Shown: positions 8,533 through 17,173, numbered from the stretch's first letter. The stretch is 64,000 nt of DNA from Aquisphaera insulae (GCF_011064615.1 NZ_JAALJH010000003.1:1-64000); one strand, 5' to 3'. Numbers and translations are program-made. Notes: generated from the letters alone by a model not told the origin.

Positions 8533-8937
8533 ATGGCGCGGCGAGCCGGCGAGGATGTGACCGAAACGGAGCTGGCGATGCTCCAGGTCCTCTGGGATCG
8601 GGGCGAGGCCACGCGCCGGCAGGTGGCGGACGTGCTCTATCCCGGGGGCGGCGAGGCCCACTACGCGACGGTGCAGAAGCTGCTGGAGCGGCTCGAGAAC
8701 AAGGGCTTCGTCCGCAAGGACCGGCGCGACGGCCTGCTCATCTTCGCGGCGAGCGTGGATCGCGAGGCATTCATCGCCCGCCGCCTGCAGGGGCTGGCGG
8801 AGGCCCTCTGCGGCGGTTCCGCGGCCTCGCTGGCGATGAACCTGGTGCGGTCGCAGCCGCTCTCCGCGGCGGAGATCGACGAGCTGAACGCGGTCCTGCG
8901 GGAGCGGCGGAAGGGGCGGAGCGGCGGATCGAAGTAG
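8533..8937 (+). CDS. BlaI/MecI/CopY-family transcriptional repressor
   Basis: The 134-residue protein has the family winged helix: TETELAMLQVLWDRGEATRRQVADVL, then ATVQKLLERLENKGFVRKDR, followed by a C-terminal dimerisation helix region. Family members repress genes beside them and are released when a partner M56 membrane peptidase triggers cleavage. That partner follows 18 bases downstream. The ATG at 8533 with GGAGG at 8523-8527 is the best start; an upstream in-frame TTG overlaps the ribosome site. The paired operators upstream suggest autoregulation. Confidence 0.92.
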   Translation: MARRAGEDVTETELAMLQVLWDRGEATRRQVADVLYPGGGEAHYATVQKLLERLENKGFVRKDRRDGLLIFAASVDREAFIARRLQGLAEALCGGSAASLAMNLVRSQPLSAAEIDELNAVLRERRKGRSGGSK

Positions 8938-8955
8938 GACGGGGGGAGGCGGCCC

Positions 8956-11268
8956 TTGGACGGTTTGCTGATCGGGGCGCTGACGAATTCCGCCTGGGCC
9001 GCGGCGATGGCCATCGGGGTGATGATCGCCGTGCGGCTGATTCGGCCCCGGCCGGCGGTCGTCCATCTGTGCTGGGTGCTGGTGCTGCTCAAGCTCGTGA
9101 CGCCCGCGGTGATTCATCACAGGGTCACCCCGACCGTTGCGAATGCCGATCCGGCTCTCCCCCTTGCCAAGGGGGAGTTGGAGGGGGTGAATGACACAAG
9201 CGTCGGCGATCGAAAGCACCCCCCTGTATCCCCCCTTGGTAAGCAGGGAAGGGATTCTTCGGCTCTCCCCTTGACCAAGGGGGAGTTGGAGGGGGTGAAT
9301 GACACAAGCGTCGGCGATCGAAAGCACCCCCCTGTATCCCCCCTTGGTAAGGGGGGAAGTGAATTTCGTCCGGTTCCCAAGGCTTCCTTCGCCTGGCCCT
9401 GGCGGACGATCCTGGCCACCGTATGGCTGGCCGGCCTCGGCGCCTGGACGGTCGCGGTCTGCCTTCAGACGACGCGGGTCCGGCGATTGCTCCGAACCGC
9501 GAGCCCCGCGCCCGAGGTCCTGAAACATCAGGTCGATCGGCTGGCCGCCCGCATGGGCCTGCCCACGGCCCCGTCCGCCCATCTCATCTCCGCGCCGATC
9601 CCGCCGATGCTCTGGGCGCTCGTCGGCCCGCCGAGGTTGCTGCTCCCCGAGGGGCTCTGGGGGCGGCTCGACGAGGCCCAGCGGGACACGATCGTCGTCC
9701 ACGAGCTCGCCCACCTGAAGCGGCGGGATCACTGGGTCCGGCGGCTCGAGGCGGTCGCGCTGGGGCTTTACTGGTGGAATCCCGTCGCCTGGTGGGCCCG
9801 CCGCCGCGTCGAGGACGCGGAGGAGCAGAGCTGCGACGCCCTGGTGGCGAGCACGCTTCCGGAGGCCGTCGAGTCCTATGCCGAGGCCCTGGTGGCCACC
9901 GCCGTTTTCCTCTCCGGGATCCGCGCCCCGCGCCCCTTCGGCGCCTCGGGCGTGGGCCGCGTCCCCCCCTTGAGAAGGAGGCTGAACATGATCCTGCGCG
10001 ACGCCTCGCCCGCGACGTCCCGGCCCGTCCCGGCCGCGGCCATGCTCCTTGCCGGGCTCTCGCTCCTGGCCCTCCCCGGCTGGGCGACGGGTCAGGACCC
10101 GGCGGCTCCTGCCGCCAAGCCCAGCGAAGCGCCGAAGCCCCGGCCGCCCGCCGCGGAGCCGCTCCGACCTGCCGAGGCAAAGCCCACGCAACCCGAGAAG
10201 CCCGCTCGAATCAAGGTGAGCCAGCCCATCGTGCGCGAGGTCCGGGACCGCATGTACGTCCGGGGAGTCGTCGAGGCGGCCCAGTCCGTCGATCTGCGTC
10301 CCCGGGTCGGAGGGACGCTCACCGAGGTCCGCGTCAAGCCGGGGCAGACGGTCGAGAAGGGAGACGTCCTCTTCGTCATCGATCCCAGGACCTACCAGCT
10401 CAAGCTGGACCGGGCCGACGCGGACGTTGCGCGTGCCGAGGTTCAGCTCAGGCACCAGTCCACCACCCTGAAATACACCGAGAAGCTGGTCGCCAACCGG
10501 ACGATCAGCTCGCAGGAGGCCGACCTGGCCAGGGACGGACGGGATGAGGCCATGGCGTCGTTGCGGGCGGCGACCGCGAGCCGCGACCTCGCCCGCCTGG
10601 ACCTGGAGGCGACGAAGGTCACCGCCCCGTTCCGGGGACGAGTCGGGCGTCCGATCCTGGCGGTCGGCAGCGTCGTGTCCGCCGAGTCGACCAGCCTGGC
10701 CACGATCACGGCGCCCGATCCCGCGCTCGTGTCCTTCAACCTCGGCCAGAATGTCTTCGGCATGACTGGCCTTGAAACGGGAGCGCCGATCTCCTTCGAG
10801 ATCCAGGACGGAAGACAGACGCGACGGCTTCGAGGGAAGCTCGACTCGATGGACGCGCAGTTCGACCCTTCGACGGGGAACCTCAGGTGCCGGGCCACGG
10901 TCCCCAACCCCGATGGCACCCTCTTGCCCGGCCAATCGGCCACGGTGGTTCTCTCCATCGGCGAGCCAAGGCAGGCGATGCTGGCCAATTTCGGCTCCGC
11001 GGCCCGCCTGATAACCGGGGGTCGGACCGGCGGCGTCCTTGTGGTTGACGAGGCCGGAAAGATCGAGTCGCGGGACGCCCAATTGGGCAGCTTCCGCGAG
11101 GGCGGACTCGTGGAGATCGTCTCGGGGCTCAAGGAAGATGACTGGGTCGTTCCGGTCGACTGGATGAACCCCGATCCGGATAACCGCCGACTGCCCCATA
11201 CGCGCCCCGGCATGACGATCGAGGTCGAGCGGGTCAAGGCCCCCGAGCCCGAGCCCATCGAGCCCTGA
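8956..11268 (+). CDS. M56 (BlaR1-like) peptidase fused to an RND-type membrane-fusion domain
   Basis: The 770-residue protein combines two modules. Residues 1-360 form a BlaR1/MecR1-type M56 metallopeptidase: membrane helices near 10-30, 38-55 and 150-170, zinc motif HELAHLKRRDHW (His249, Glu250, His253) and a downstream E-E-Q-S-C-D-A-L motif. After a helix near 340-360 and a Pro/Ala/Lys linker, residues about 405-765 are a HlyD/MexA-like adaptor with lipoyl halves (VGGTLTEVRVKPGQTVEKGD, VTAPFRGRVGRPILAVGSVV) flanking a helical hairpin. It is a probable membrane sensor that may cleave the adjacent BlaI. The start is TTG at 8956 after a GGGGGGAGG ribosome site. Residues about 66-133 are repeat-derived and unlikely to be conserved. 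Confidence 0.85.
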   Translation: MDGLLIGALTNSAWAAAMAIGVMIAVRLIRPRPAVVHLCWVLVLLKLVTPAVIHHRVTPTVANADPALPLAKGELEGVNDTSVGDRKHPPVSPLGKQGRDSSALPLTKGELEGVNDTSVGDRKHPPVSPLGKGGSEFRPVPKASFAWPWRTILATVWLAGLGAWTVAVCLQTTRVRRLLRTASPAPEVLKHQVDRLAARMGLPTAPSAHLISAPIPPMLWALVGPPRLLLPEGLWGRLDEAQRDTIVVHELAHLKRRDHWVRRLEAVALGLYWWNPVAWWARRRVEDAEEQSCDALVASTLPEAVESYAEALVATAVFLSGIRAPRPFGASGVGRVPPLRRRLNMILRDASPATSRPVPAAAMLLAGLSLLALPGWATGQDPAAPAAKPSEAPKPRPPAAEPLRPAEAKPTQPEKPARIKVSQPIVREVRDRMYVRGVVEAAQSVDLRPRVGGTLTEVRVKPGQTVEKGDVLFVIDPRTYQLKLDRADADVARAEVQLRHQSTTLKYTEKLVANRTISSQEADLARDGRDEAMASLRAATASRDLARLDLEATKVTAPFRGRVGRPILAVGSVVSAESTSLATITAPDPALVSFNLGQNVFGMTGLETGAPISFEIQDGRQTRRLRGKLDSMDAQFDPSTGNLRCRATVPNPDGTLLPGQSATVVLSIGEPRQAMLANFGSAARLITGGRTGGVLVVDEAGKIESRDAQLGSFREGGLVEIVSGLKEDDWVVPVDWMNPDPDNRRLPHTRPGMTIEVERVKAPEPEPIEP
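9153..9351. repeat. In-frame 108-base direct repeat within the M56 gene
   Basis: Copies at 9153-9243 and 9261-9351 are almost identical over 91 bases, with a period of 108 bases (36 codons). Each contains a small palindrome (CTCCCCCTTGCCAAGGGGGAG in copy 1) and the word ATGACACAAGCGTCGGCGAT. They encode the twice-repeated peptide KGELEGVNDTSVGDRKHPPV in the loop between the second and third membrane helices. Related PLxKGG-coding repeats are common intergenic elements, so a mobile repeat appears to have entered and duplicated in frame. Confidence 0.9.
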
Positions 11269-11366
11269 TCCCCCGGTCGGGTTGCCGCCCTCGGCGGGAT
11301 TCGCCATCATGGGATCGTCGAGATTCCGTCCGTCGCATCCCGCCGCAGAGAGACGCCAGGAACCGC

Positions 11367-12794
11367 ATGTCCACGCCCGTCTTGCCCGCCATGGTGCAAC
11401 AGGTGCTGGACGTGCCGGCGGATCGCCTGGCCGCGCTCCTCGGCGGCTGGCCGGAGCCGGCGATCCTCGCCAGCCGCGGCGAGCGCGGCGAGGCCGGCCG
11501 CTGGTCCATCCTGGCGGCCTATCCCCGGCTCGCCTTCGAGGCGACCGGGACACGCTGGAGCATCCGCCAGGACAACGGCTCGTTCGCGAGCGGCGAGGGC
11601 GACCCGCTCGACGAGCTCGCACGCCTCCTCCGCCGATTCGGCCTGGCCGAGACCTCGGACGCGGCGCCTCCGCCGGATGCCTGCCCGTTCCAGGGGGGCA
11701 TGATCGGCTACCTGGGCTACGACCTCGCCCCGCTCATCGAGGACCTCCCGCGCCGGGCCGCTCGCGACTCGCGCCTGCCCGACCTGAGAATGGGGCTGTA
11801 CGACACGGCGGTCGTCGTCGACCATCGGACCGGCAGGACGACGCTCCACGCCTGGGACCTCACCGGCGAGGGGCTGGCCGCAGCCGAGCGTCGCTGCCGG
11901 ACCTGGCGGCGGGCCATCCGCGGCGCAGGGCCCTCGGATCGGTCCATCCGCCGGTCGGCGCTCGGACCGATCGAGGGGGAATTGGATCAGAATTCGTACA
12001 TGAATTCCGTCAATCGGGCCCTCGAGTACATCGCCGCCGGGGACATCTTCCAGGTGAACCTGTCGCAGCGGTTCGCGGCCCGGGGGCACGTCGAGCCGCT
12101 CGACCTGTTCCTCCGCCTCGGCGAGGCCAGCCCCGCCCCTTACTCCGCGTTCCTCCGCTGGCGGGACCTCGCCGTGGTCTCGGCGAGCCCGGAGTCGTTC
12201 TACCAGGTCCGCGGGGGCCGGATCGAGACCCGGCCCATCAAGGGGACGCGCCCGCGCGGCGCCGATCCGGAAGCAGACGCCCGGCTTGCCGACGAATTGC
12301 GGCAGGCCCCCAAGGATCGCGCCGAGCTGACGATGATCGTGGACCTGGAGCGGAATGACCTGGGTCGGGTCTGCCGGTATGGGTCGGTGAACGTGGTCGA
12401 TCCGCATGCGATCGAGTCGTTCGCGCAGGTCCACCACCTGGTCGCGACGGTCGAGGGGGCGCTCCGCGAGGATGCCGGGCCGGTGGACATCATCCGCGCC
12501 ACGTTCCCCGGCGGATCGATCACGGGCGCCCCCAAGATCCGGGCGATGCAGATCATCGACGAGCTCGAGCCGAACCGGCGGGGGGTGTACACGGGGGCGA
12601 TCGGCTATTTCAGCCGGGGTGCCACGGGCCTGAACATCGCCATCCGGACGATGACCGTGGAGAAGGACGAGGTCCGCTACCAGGTCGGCGGCGGGATCGT
12701 GGCCGACTCGGACCCGGCGGGCGAATACGAGGAGACCCTGCACAAGGGGCTGGGCCTTCGGGCCGTGCTCGAGGGGAAGGAGCCGCTCCCATGA
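11367..12794 (+). CDS. pabB: Aminodeoxychorismate synthase component I
   Basis: The 475-residue protein is a chorismate-binding enzyme making 4-amino-4-deoxychorismate for folate. The C-terminal domain has PIKGTRPRG with Lys292, the residue that separates PabB from TrpE (which has Ala), then DRAELTMIVDLERNDLGRVC, GGSITGAPKIRAMQIIDELE and YTGAIGYFS. Residues 1-200 are the less conserved N-terminal domain. No glutamine amidotransferase (PabA) gene is adjacent, so that subunit must be encoded elsewhere. Its stop overlaps the pabC start (ATGA at 12791-12794), so the two are translationally coupled. Confidence 0.92.
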   Translation: MSTPVLPAMVQQVLDVPADRLAALLGGWPEPAILASRGERGEAGRWSILAAYPRLAFEATGTRWSIRQDNGSFASGEGDPLDELARLLRRFGLAETSDAAPPPDACPFQGGMIGYLGYDLAPLIEDLPRRAARDSRLPDLRMGLYDTAVVVDHRTGRTTLHAWDLTGEGLAAAERRCRTWRRAIRGAGPSDRSIRRSALGPIEGELDQNSYMNSVNRALEYIAAGDIFQVNLSQRFAARGHVEPLDLFLRLGEASPAPYSAFLRWRDLAVVSASPESFYQVRGGRIETRPIKGTRPRGADPEADARLADELRQAPKDRAELTMIVDLERNDLGRVCRYGSVNVVDPHAIESFAQVHHLVATVEGALREDAGPVDIIRATFPGGSITGAPKIRAMQIIDELEPNRRGVYTGAIGYFSRGATGLNIAIRTMTVEKDEVRYQVGGGIVADSDPAGEYEETLHKGLGLRAVLEGKEPLP

Positions 12795-13735
12795 TCTGGC
12801 TCCGGGGGCAGATCCTCCCCGATGACGCGCTCCGGATCAGCGTCCTGGACCGCGCCTTCGAGCACGGGCTGGGCCTCTTCGAGACGTTTCGCACCTGGAA
12901 CGGCCGGCCGGCGCTGCTGCCCCGCCACATGGAACGCCTCGCGGGTTCGGCCCGCGCCCTCGGCCTGCCGCTGGACCCGGCGGACCTCCCCGACGACGCG
13001 GCCGTTCGCGCGCTGGTCCATGCCACGAACACGTTCCCCGCCGGCGCCGACGCGATGATTCGCGTCACCCTCAGCGGCGGCCTGACCCCGGAGTCGGGCG
13101 GGATGCTCTGGATGCGCGCGATGCCCCTGCCGGAGCCTCCGCCGGCCGGGACCGGCTGGGTGCTCGGCCCGGTGCACCCGGCCAGGACGGACCCGCTCGT
13201 CGAGCACAAGACGCTGAATTACTGGCCCTATCGCCTCGCCTTCGAACGCGCGCGGGCCGAGCACTGCGACGAATCGCTGGCGATTTCCCCCGACGGCTTC
13301 CTCTGGGAAGGGAGCCGGACCAATCTCTTCATCGTGATGGACGACCAGATCCTGACCCCGCCCTCCGCCGGCCGGGCGCTGCCCGGGATCATGCGGGCCC
13401 TCGTCCTCGAGACGGCCGAAGCCATGGGGCTGGACGCGAGGGAAGCGCCGCTCGGCCTCTTCGACCCGACCTTCCGGCCGGACGAGGTCTTCCTGACCAA
13501 CTCGGTCCGCGGCCTCGTCCCCGTCGGCGCGTGGGGTGAGGCCCGCTATCCGACGCCGGGACCGACCACGGATCGACTCCGCCAGGCGGTCCTGAAACGG
13601 CTCGAAGCAGGGGGTGACAAACACGGATGGGAGAAGCATGATGGAATTCGAGGACTTACTACCACGGATGACGCGGATAGCACGGATGGAAGACACGAAA
13701 GGCAGGAAAAAACAGGAAGTACAAAGAAACCATAG
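12791..13735 (+). CDS. pabC: Aminodeoxychorismate lyase, class IV aminotransferase fold
   Basis: The 314-residue protein is a fold-type IV PLP enzyme that would convert aminodeoxychorismate to 4-aminobenzoate and pyruvate. Visible features are LDRAFEHGLGLFETFRTWNG near the start, the PLP lysine region VEHKTLNYW (Lys about 140), and the cofactor-side motif GFLWEGSRTNLF. A branched-chain or D-amino-acid aminotransferase would share these motifs, but coupling to pabB decides the assignment. The core ends near residue 275. The last 40 residues (rich in Asp, Thr, Gly and Lys) come from the ACGGATG repeat that fills the downstream spacer, so the C-terminus is probably not functional. Confidence 0.88.
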   Translation: MIWLRGQILPDDALRISVLDRAFEHGLGLFETFRTWNGRPALLPRHMERLAGSARALGLPLDPADLPDDAAVRALVHATNTFPAGADAMIRVTLSGGLTPESGGMLWMRAMPLPEPPPAGTGWVLGPVHPARTDPLVEHKTLNYWPYRLAFERARAEHCDESLAISPDGFLWEGSRTNLFIVMDDQILTPPSAGRALPGIMRALVLETAEAMGLDAREAPLGLFDPTFRPDEVFLTNSVRGLVPVGAWGEARYPTPGPTTDRLRQAVLKRLEAGGDKHGWEKHDGIRGLTTTDDADSTDGRHERQEKTGSTKKP

Positions 13736-13920
13736 ATCACTCTATTGAATTTACATCAATTTAGATTTTTATCTTCGCTGAAAATCTCATCCGTGTTATC
13801 CGTGTCATCCGTGGTCGTAAATTCTTCGGGTCATCCGTGCTCTCATCCCTGTCATCCGTGGTCGTAGAATCTTCGGGTCATCCGTGCTCTCATCCCCCAT
13901 CGATCCCCATCCGTGTTCGT
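13656..13920. repeat. ACGGATG-type inverted and tandem repeat cluster
   Basis: The arm at about 13656-13689 (TTACTACCACGGATGACGCG...) and the arm at about 13789-13822 are reverse complements with about three mismatches, separated by an unusually AT-rich stretch (13736-13790). A 47-base unit then repeats in tandem at 13804-13850 and 13851-13898 (GTCATCCGTGGTCGTA...TTCGGGTCATCCGTG). ACCACGGATGACACGGAT elements are recognisable as a dispersed bacterial intergenic repeat. Here it forms the pabC 3' end and the whole spacer to the Nif3-like gene. Confidence 0.85.
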
Positions 13921-13925
13921 GAGGT

Positions 13926-15062
13926 GTGTCCGTGAGGACCGTATCCGAGGTCGTCGCGTGGTTGGAGGCCTTCGCGCCCAGGAGGCTGGCGGAGTCGTGG
14001 GACAACGTGGGGTTGTTGCTCGGTGACCCGGCGGCCCCGGTGGAGCGGGCGATGACCTGCCTGACCGTGACGAGGGAATCGGCGGCCGAGGCGGTCGATG
14101 AACGGGCCGGCCTGGTGGTGAGTCATCATCCGATTCTCTTCCGGGGCGAGAAGCGGATCCGCGCGGACCTGCCCGGGACGGCCTCCGTCTGGGCGCTCGC
14201 GCACGCGGGGATCGCGGTGGCGAGCCCGCACACGGCCTTCGACAGCACCGCGCGGGGGATCAATGAGGGTCTCTGCCGGCGGCTCGGGCTGGCCGATGTG
14301 ATGCCGATCCGCCCGGTGGCGGGGCCGGCCGAGTTCAAGGTCGTCGTCTTCACGCCCGACTCGGACCGCGACGCCGTGCTCGCCGGCGCCTTCTCCGCCG
14401 GCGCGGGAAGGATTGGCGACTACGAGGAATGCTCGTTCGCGATCCCCGGGCACGGGACGTTCTTCGGCACCGAGGGGACCGACCCGGCCGTTGGAGTGAA
14501 GGGCCGGCGCGAGACGGTGCCGGAGCTTCGGATCGAGGTGATCTGCACGGGGTCCCGGCTGCCGGCGGTCCTGTCGTCGATCCGGTCGCGGCATTCGTAC
14601 GAGGAGCCCGCCATCGACGTCTATCCGCTCCATGACCCGGCCGTCCCGTCAGGGGCCCACGGCGGATCCGGATCCGGGCGGATCGGGCGACTCGGAGAGT
14701 CCCGTTCGCTCGAGGAGCTCGCCGGTGCGGTCTCCGCGGCCCTCGGCCGGATCCACCTCCAGGTGGCCGGCGATCCCGAGAGGCGGGTCACGAAGGTCGC
14801 CATCGCCTGCGGCGCGGGGGACGATTTCCTGGGCGATGCGGCCCGTGCCGGGGCGGACGTCCTGATCACCGGCGAGGCTCGCTTCCACCGCGTGCTCGAG
14901 GCCGAGGCCCTGGGCGTGGGCCTGATCCTGGCGGGCCATTACGGGACCGAGCGTCCCGGGGTGGAGGACCTGGCGGAGGAGATCGCGCGGGCCTTCCCCG
15001 AGATCGAGGTCTGGCCGAGCCGCCGCGAGCGCGACCCGCTCCGCCTGGTGCGGGGGGACTGA
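13926..15062 (+). CDS. Nif3-like dinuclear metal-centre protein
   Basis: The 378-residue protein matches the Nif3/YbgI family: AESWDNVGLLLGDP near the start, the metal-binding loop VVSHHPILFRGEKRI, AVASPHTAFDS and, near the C-terminus, ITGEARFHRVLEAEALGVGLILAGH followed by TERPG. The usual metal ligands (His-His, Asp, His and Glu) all appear present. A central insertion (about residues 120-230) corresponds to the CutA1-like domain found in longer family members. The function is unresolved; a metal-dependent hydrolase or GTP cyclohydrolase I type 2 annotation is often given. The start is GTG, either 13926 or 13932. Confidence 0.88.
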   Translation: MSVRTVSEVVAWLEAFAPRRLAESWDNVGLLLGDPAAPVERAMTCLTVTRESAAEAVDERAGLVVSHHPILFRGEKRIRADLPGTASVWALAHAGIAVASPHTAFDSTARGINEGLCRRLGLADVMPIRPVAGPAEFKVVVFTPDSDRDAVLAGAFSAGAGRIGDYEECSFAIPGHGTFFGTEGTDPAVGVKGRRETVPELRIEVICTGSRLPAVLSSIRSRHSYEEPAIDVYPLHDPAVPSGAHGGSGSGRIGRLGESRSLEELAGAVSAALGRIHLQVAGDPERRVTKVAIACGAGDDFLGDAARAGADVLITGEARFHRVLEAEALGVGLILAGHYGTERPGVEDLAEEIARAFPEIEVWPSRRERDPLRLVRGD

Positions 15063-15103
15063 ACCGGGACGAGCCCCGGACGGTCACGACCCGCGCACGA
15101 AAA

Positions 15104-15123
15104 CCCCCGGGGAAACCCGGGGG
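15104..15123 (-). terminator. Rho-independent terminator for the minus-strand gene at 15179
   Basis: CCCCCGGG (15104-15111) and CCCGGGGG (15116-15123) form a perfect 8-base stem around a GAAA tetraloop. Reading the minus strand, the stem is followed by TTTT (15100-15103), the arrangement of an intrinsic terminator 55 bases past the stop of the small minus-strand gene. Convergent pairing with the Nif3-like gene suggests it may partly serve both. Confidence 0.75.
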
Positions 15124-15178
15124 GAAAAGGCCGAGTCGAGATTCGATCTCGGTGTCGGCGGTCGGCTGTGTGGCGAGG

Positions 15179-15523
15179 TTACTTCTTCTTGGCCTTCCCG
15201 TTGGCGCCTTCCAGGGCCTCCTCGTCCTCCTCCTCCTCGACCTCGGTCGCCTCGCCGCCGACGCCCTTGCCCGTCCGCGTGGTGGGGACGGCCAGGTACA
15301 TCTGGTGCTCCCACTGACCGGACCAGAACTGGCCGGTCCAGCGCTGGAGCGAGATCGTGCGGACGTTGGGCCGATCCTCGTCGCGGATCACCTCGCCCCA
15401 CGCGCCGGTGTAGGCGGCCCGGACCTGCGAGGAGCTTTCCCCCACGCAGAGCAGGCGTTCGCCGTTGGGGTTCAGGCTCGCCACGGCCCGCCAGTCTTGT
15501 GCGCCACTAGAGCCACTACTCAT
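15179..15523 (-). CDS. Small protein of unknown function with acidic-basic tail
   Basis: The 114-residue protein has a compact, Trp/Gln-rich N-terminal domain (SLNPNGERLLCVGESSSQVR, then LQRWTGQFWSGQWEHQMYLA) and a low-complexity tail of Glu followed by Lys. I recognise no family. It is very probably real: the ATG at 15523 is preceded by GGAGGTGAT, the strongest ribosome site in the window, and the gene ends at a clean terminator. This suggests a well-expressed small cytoplasmic protein. The sequence resembles a short beta-rich fold but no motif points to a function. Confidence 0.75.
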   Translation of the reverse strand: MSSGSSGAQDWRAVASLNPNGERLLCVGESSSQVRAAYTGAWGEVIRDEDRPNVRTISLQRWTGQFWSGQWEHQMYLAVPTTRTGKGVGGEATEVEEEEDEEALEGANGKAKKK

Positions 15524-16074
15524 GATATATCACCTCCGCCCGGCGATCGACTTACAGACCTGCATCCTCGGGATGGTTCGTACACGCTCCGCCGGGACAC
15601 CAAACTCGAATCAGACAATTAGGGACGACCTATCGACGCTTCATCGACCCGGCCGCACCGCGCGATCCTCGTGATCGAGCGAACCCGAGCCCCGGTTTCC
15701 GACGAGCGAGCAACACCCGGCCCCGGTGTTCATCCGGGGAGACAGGGGTGTGTTCGTGATCGCCGCGTCAGAAACCTTGGAGTGGACCTCTGCAGGCGGG
15801 CTCGCGGGCTTGGATCGAAGGCCCGGGTAAGACGACGTCGACTCGACCCAGGGACGAGCGGCGGATTCGTCGGCCCGGCCGCTCCTCAGCCTCGACATCT
15901 GGAATTGTAGCGGTTGAACCTACGAGCGGCGAATGAAATCGAGAAATAATCCCTCGAATTGTCGCGGAAATCACGCCACGAGGGGAACCCCGTACCTCCA
16001 TGGCGGGGCGTCCATACGGCCGACCGCCGCCGCCGCGGCGAACATCGCAAGTTCCTTCGGCGACGGCGGATGCT
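15524..16074. other. 550-base divergent spacer without a gene
   Basis: This stretch lies upstream of the small protein gene at 15179 and downstream of the oxidoreductase gene at 16075. The open frames here are short, lack ribosome sites and have no recognisable motifs. It must hold the promoter of the 15523 gene. I see no tRNA, riboswitch or repeat in it. Confidence 0.6.
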
Positions 16075-17073
16075 TCAGCTCTTCGGGTTGAACTCGAGGA
16101 GGACCTTGCCGCTCCGTCCGACGGCCTCGGCCTGGGTGACGGCCTCGCGGATCTGCTCCAGGGGGTAGCGGCCGCCGATCTCCGATTCCAGCACGCCCGC
16201 GCGGATCAGGTTGGCGATTTGCCGGAACACGAGCAGGGCCCCGGGGATCGACCGTTCCCGCATCCAGTGCCCCAACCAGAATCCCTGGATGGACTTCCGC
16301 GCCGAGATCACCTGCCGCGGGTCGACCGGGATCGGCTCGCCGGTGAGCGACCCGTAGAGGACGAGCTTGCCGCCGTCGCCCATCGCCCGGAAGATCGCCG
16401 CGCCGGCCTCGCCCCCGACCGGGTCGAGGGCGAACCGCGGGCCCTTGCCGCCGGTGATCGCGCGCACCTGGTCCTCGACGGGGCCCTCGGACGAGCTGAC
16501 CACCGCGTCGGCCCCGAGCCGGCGAAGCTCTTCCATGGCTTCCGGCCGGCGGACGACGCCGAGCGTCCGGAACCCGTCGTGGCGGCCGAGCCGGATGAGC
16601 ATCCTGCCCAGGGTCGAGCCGGCGGCCGAGATCAGGAGCCATTCCCCCTTCGGCACGGCCAGGACGTGTCGGGCCAGGGCGATCACCGTGGCCGGGTTCA
16701 CGAAGAAGGTCGCGACCTGGTCGTCGGGGATGTCCGCCGGCACGGGCCGGGCCTGCCGGGCCGGTATCACCGCGTATTCCGCCCAGTTCCCCCCGGCCGA
16801 GTTGATGACCGCGACCCGCTTCCCCTCCACCCACCGGCCGAGGAGCCCGGGGCCGGCCTTGTCGACGATCCCCACCCCCTCGAACCCAGGCGTAGCCGGG
16901 AGTTTGGGCAGGACTCCGTATCGCCCCCGAACGACCAGGATGTCGGACGGGTTCACCGGGGTCGCGATCATCCGCACCCGGACCTCGCCCGGCCCCGGCT
17001 CCGGCAGGGGGACATCGCGAATCTCGACGACCTCGGACGGCTCGCCGAACCTCTCGAAAACGACCGCTTTCAT
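16075..17073 (-). CDS. Quinone oxidoreductase / enoyl reductase-like MDR protein
   Basis: The 332-residue protein is a zinc-independent medium-chain dehydrogenase/reductase. The GroES-like N-terminal half shows MKAVVFERFGEPSEVVEI, GEVRVRMIATPVNPSD and PATPGFEGVGIV. The nucleotide-binding half has LLISAAGSTLGRMLIRLGR in the AxGxxG position expected for NADPH binding. The spacing and the NPSD motif favour the ETR/MECR-like branch (2-enoyl thioester reductases and quinone reductases), but the substrate cannot be told. It is divergent from the rhodanese gene with a 100-base spacer. Confidence 0.82.
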   Translation of the reverse strand: MKAVVFERFGEPSEVVEIRDVPLPEPGPGEVRVRMIATPVNPSDILVVRGRYGVLPKLPATPGFEGVGIVDKAGPGLLGRWVEGKRVAVINSAGGNWAEYAVIPARQARPVPADIPDDQVATFFVNPATVIALARHVLAVPKGEWLLISAAGSTLGRMLIRLGRHDGFRTLGVVRRPEAMEELRRLGADAVVSSSEGPVEDQVRAITGGKGPRFALDPVGGEAGAAIFRAMGDGGKLVLYGSLTGEPIPVDPRQVISARKSIQGFWLGHWMRERSIPGALLVFRQIANLIRAGVLESEIGGRYPLEQIREAVTQAEAVGRSGKVLLEFNPKS

Positions 17074-17138
17074 CGCGCGCTCCAGGACTCCCTACCCCGT
17101 GATCCCCGGGACGGGACGACCCGCGGTCGCCGGTCCAC

Positions 17139-17167
17139 TTGGGCGAGATCGCGGGCTCCGCTATCTT
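17139..17167 (+). promoter_or_regulatory. Candidate promoter of the sulfurtransferase gene
   Basis: TTGGGC at 17139-17144 and TATCTT at 17162-17167 are 17 bases apart. The expected transcription start, about 7 bases past the -10 box, falls on or next to the ATG at 17174. That predicts either a leaderless message or use of the in-frame ATG at 17207 with a 33-base leader. Confidence 0.5.
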
Positions 17168-17173
17168 ACAGGG

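Noticed and set aside
11367..12794. Anthranilate synthase component I (trpE)
   Set aside because: PIKGT with Lys and the coupled class IV lyase gene point to PabB; TrpE has Ala at that position.
13804..13898. CRISPR-like array from the tandem 47-base repeats
   Set aside because: Only two adjacent units without spacers, related to dispersed ACGGATG repeats, and no cas genes.
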